A stretch of 8,900 bases of DNA. It comes from an uncultured Caryophanales bacterium (lineage in GTDB: Bacteria; Bacillota_I; Bacilli_A; RF39; UBA660). Positions 7,372-8,900 of the stretch are shown here, one piece after another; within the stretch, counting starts at the first letter, position 1, and every line of letters starts with the position of its first letter. The stretch covers positions 1 to 8,900 of the forward strand of contig CAMVMQ010000033.1 in assembly GCA_947168625.1 (NCBI GenBank), written 5' to 3'. The notes under the pieces are model-generated. The model was not told the DNA's origin. It saw nothing but the letters and a program-made list of their open reading frames with translations, and did no database searches. Both the position numbers and the translations under genes were made by a program.

Positions 7372-7563
7372 TTAAAATTCTTTATCCATAATATAATTAA
7401 TTAGTTCTATTACTCCTATTAAAGAAAGTATAATTATAAATATGAAATTAATTGTATTTAATAATTTTTCAGTAGCAAATATAAGAATAATTGATACTAC
7501 TAACTCCAATATATATAATAAATAATTATTCTTTTTTTCATTAGTTTTTTTTAATTCTTTCAT
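7372..7563 (-). CDS. N-terminal half of the interrupted DUF308-like membrane protein (63 residues)
   Basis: A 63-residue product with a basic, Lys/Asn-rich N terminus (residues 1-13) followed by two hydrophobic helices, about 14-31 and 38-58, with the short turn expected in a membrane hairpin. It starts at ATG with AAGGAG nine bases upstream (7573-7578), so it should be translated well. It ends early at TAA (7374-7372). It could exist as a small two-helix membrane peptide, but the same-frame continuation with the rest of the family fold makes a truncated gene more likely. Confidence 0.6.
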   Translation of the reverse strand: MKELKKTNEKKNNYLLYILELVVSIILIFATEKLLNTINFIFIIILSLIGVIELINYIMDKEF

Positions 7564-7584
7564 AAATATGTACTCCTTTTTTAA

Positions 7585-7621
7585 TAAAGGGAAGAAAATT
7601 ATAGTTTTTTTCTTCCCTTTA
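7585..7621 (-). terminator. 14-bp hairpin spanning the end of the 32-codon ORF; terminator- or attenuator-like
   Basis: Perfect arms TAAAGGGAAGAAAA and TTTTCTTCCCTTTA (minus strand, 7621-7608 and 7598-7585) enclose a 9-nt loop. The 5' arm is formed by the last codons of the 32-codon ORF, whose TAA stop (7601-7599) lies in the loop. After the 3' arm the minus strand reads TTAAAAAAGGAG, so the U-tract is weak (UUUAUU at best), and the DUF308-like ribosome binding site follows about seven bases later. It could end the cdaR transcript, stabilise it, or regulate the downstream gene. The loop also contains TATAAT (7603-7598), a possible -10 for the DUF308-like gene with no good -35. Confidence 0.6.
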
Positions 7622-7697
7622 AATAACTATTTAATTTAATGTACGAAATGTCTTTACTCATTTCATCTAGAATATCTATTGCTAATATATATCCCAT
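7599..7697 (-). CDS. 32-residue mini-protein or leader peptide downstream of cdaR
   Basis: This short ORF starts at ATG (7697) and ends at TAA (7601-7599). AAAAGGAGG (7712-7704) stands six bases upstream, the strongest ribosome binding site in the window. The product begins MGYILAIDILDEMSKDISYI and ends in a basic KGRKK-L tail; no family is recognised. It contains no run of one amino acid that would mark a classical biosynthetic leader peptide. It lies 72 nt after the cdaR stop, and its 3' end forms one arm of the 7585-7621 hairpin. It may be a small protein co-transcribed with cdaR or a translated leader controlling the DUF308-like gene. No convincing promoter was found in the 72-nt gap. Confidence 0.55.
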   Translation of the reverse strand: MGYILAIDILDEMSKDISYIKLNSYLKGRKKL

Positions 7698-7769
7698 AGC
7701 TATCCTCCTTTTATAAGAGAATAGCATATTTATTTATATTTTGCATTAGTTTCGACAAAACTAGACTTT

Positions 7770-8900
7770 TTATTCGCTTTTTGTTATACGTACCTTTATT
7801 GATGTTGTTTTAGGAGTGTAGCTTGCTTTTACTTCATCACCAGTTACTTCTACTTTAACTGTATGCTCTCCCTCTCCTAATCCAGATAAATCAACAGTTG
7901 CTTTAATTGCTGTAGCATCAATACTTTCAAGTACCTCTTTAGTTCCTTTAACAATAACTGCAGTCTTAGATGAGTTTTCTCCTATTGCTCCTGCTTTAAG
8001 ATTTGGTCCTAGATTGATAGCATCAATCTTTATATCTTTTATTTCAGTACTTTCTTCCTCACTAAGGCTTATTTTAACGGTAATAGTTTTTTCGGATACT
8101 TCTCTTATTCCGTCATGTTTAGGAATGACTATTGTATATGTCTTACTATCAGAAAGACCTGTTACATCTACTTCTATTGGTATATATGAATCAGCATATG
8201 CTTTTATTGTTTCTTCATCACCATAGATAGTTACAGAATTAACTGATGTTGTAATTGAACTAATAGCTTTACCAAAGGCAACTTTTCCTTTTGGAACAAT
8301 TTTTATCTTTGCATCAGCACTATATGATTCAATATTAATCGTGGCTGTTACCTTTTCTGGTACTATCTCTACATCAACAACATTACCATATTTATCGTAG
8401 GCAAGTAATTTTACATTATCTAGTTTATTTACACCTGCTTTAGGATCGCTTAAACTACCAATATCGACGAGTGCTTTAACTGTAGCTACGTTTTCAATGT
8501 TGTGTGTTGACTTTTCATCGTCAGTTCCTTTAATTATTACTTCTTCTTTATCTAAAGTAACTGAACTAACTGATAAGGTACTGTTTAATTTATCCTTATT
8601 AATGACATCAATTGTTATTGTCTTAGTAGCAGATACTTTTTCATAAACGTTAACAGTTATTGTTGATGGATTTAATTTATATGAAACTGAATTAATCGAA
8701 CTTTGATAATTTAAATCAACCTTGTGAGTACCGGCTTTTAAATTGGAAAGATCAGCGGTAACTTTACCTGTCGATAGTTGCTTAGCTAGATATAAATCTA
8801 CTGTTCTACCTATTAGCGTTACATCTGCAGTATCAGGAAGTCCTTCGACTATATAGGCTTCTTTATTATAAGTAGCCTCTACTATTTGATTTTCTAAGAC
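7770..8900 (-). CDS. cdaR: YbbR/CdaR-like protein, C-terminal 376 residues (5' end outside window)
   Basis: YbbR-domain proteins such as CdaR are membrane-anchored regulators of the diadenylate cyclase CdaA, which makes c-di-AMP. The frame is open from the window edge to TAA (7772-7770). The visible part holds four successive beta-rich repeats at about residues 10-97, 108-193, 198-280 and 290-373. The first has the clearest YbbR signature: AYIVEGLPDTADVTLIGR, then VTADLSNLKAGTHKVDL, then YKLNPSTITVNVYEK. The last has TAVIVKGTKEVLESIDA followed by KATVDLSGLGEGEHTVKVEV. Four repeats equal the usual CdaR complement, so probably only the N-terminal membrane helix and a short segment are missing. 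The protein is rich in Lys, Val and Thr, as expected for an extracytoplasmic beta protein. The expected upstream neighbour, cdaA, would lie beyond 8900. The frequent downstream partner glmM is absent; a 32-codon ORF follows instead. Confidence 0.85.
   Translation of the reverse strand, partial: VLENQIVEATYNKEAYIVEGLPDTADVTLIGRTVDLYLAKQLSTGKVTADLSNLKAGTHKVDLNYQSSINSVSYKLNPSTITVNVYEKVSATKTITIDVINKDKLNSTLSVSSVTLDKEEVIIKGTDDEKSTHNIENVATVKALVDIGSLSDPKAGVNKLDNVKLLAYDKYGNVVDVEIVPEKVTATINIESYSADAKIKIVPKGKVAFGKAISSITTSVNSVTIYGDEETIKAYADSYIPIEVDVTGLSDSKTYTIVIPKHDGIREVSEKTITVKISLSEEESTEIKDIKIDAINLGPNLKAGAIGENSSKTAVIVKGTKEVLESIDATAIKATVDLSGLGEGEHTVKVEVTGDEVKASYTPKTTSIKVRITKSE

Larger units (their letters stand above)
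7048..7563 (-). pseudogene. HdeD/DUF308-like six-helix membrane protein interrupted by an in-frame TAA
   Basis: Two ORFs in the same frame, 7563-7372 (63 codons) and 7326-7048 (92 codons), are separated by one TAA (7374-7372) and 15 open sense codons. Read through the stop, the frame encodes about 170 residues, matching the usual size and the three-hairpin, six-helix layout of HdeD/DUF308 integral membrane proteins. Helices fall at about 14-31 and 38-58 before the stop. After it, one lies across the open segment and the start of the second ORF (SAPLFAGVICIWMAIFIY), and three more lie at about 15-35, 43-61 and 68-88 of the second ORF. A good ribosome binding site precedes the first ORF, and none well spaced precedes the second. 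One substitution in that codon (from CAA, GAA or AAA) would explain the break. Alternatives are stop readthrough, a sequencing error or genuine splitting into two peptides. Confidence 0.7.

Noticed and set aside
7747..7763. Small hairpin (6-bp arms TAGTTT/AAACTA) after the cdaR stop
   Set aside because: The stem is short and AT-rich, with no T-run after it on the minus strand, so it is not a convincing terminator for cdaR.
7714..7772. Apparent extension of the YbbR-like protein up to the mini-ORF ribosome binding site
   Set aside because: Recounting the bases showed an in-frame TAA at 7772-7770; the longer reading came from a one-base slip.
833..8226. Short plus-strand ORFs (for example 3126-3455, 5678-6088, 8014-8226)
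   Set aside because: They lie opposite well-supported minus-strand genes, lack credible ribosome binding sites and resemble no known protein; they are antisense shadows.

Overview
This is an AT-rich window in which every supported gene lies on the minus strand. The standard bacterial code fits: TGA is used as a stop (after the PFOR gene and after the 48-codon ORF) and tryptophan is TGG where checked. Lys/Asn/Ile-rich proteins, strong GGAGG-type ribosome binding sites, a single-chain PFOR, TypA and a YbbR/CdaR protein suggest an anaerobic low-GC Firmicute, perhaps an uncultured gut Bacilli/Mollicutes-like or clostridial lineage. The lineage is inferred from style and gene content only.

In transcription order (right to left): (1) 8900-7770, the C-terminal 376 residues of a four-repeat YbbR/CdaR protein, the usual partner of the diadenylate cyclase CdaA. 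(2) 7697-7599, a 32-codon ORF with a near-perfect Shine-Dalgarno; its stop codon sits in the loop of a 14-bp hairpin. (3) 7563-7048, a six-helix HdeD/DUF308-like membrane protein gene interrupted by one in-frame TAA, so it reads as two small ORFs (63 and 92 codons) in the same frame, followed by an intrinsic terminator. (4) 7047-6841, an intergenic region with a 28-bp palindrome and an extended -10 promoter for typA. (5) 6840-5032, typA/bipA, a ribosome-associated GTPase starting at GTG, with a terminator overlapping its stop codon. (6) 4915-1535, a complete pyruvate:ferredoxin oxidoreductase with its own extended -10 promoter. (7) 1538-1392 and 1395-10, a 48-codon ORF and a 461-codon unknown gene joined to the PFOR gene by two successive 4-base stop/start overlaps.

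Most of the content is housekeeping: central anaerobic carbon metabolism, translation/stress GTPase and c-di-AMP signalling. The least explained part is the translationally coupled tail of the PFOR operon. Its 461-residue protein has a segment whose layout weakly recalls HopA1-family domains. The second point of interest is the cdaR / mini-ORF / hairpin / interrupted DUF308 stretch, where coding, stop, hairpin and a possible -10 element overlap. No RNA genes, insertion sequences, CRISPR arrays or phage genes were seen.
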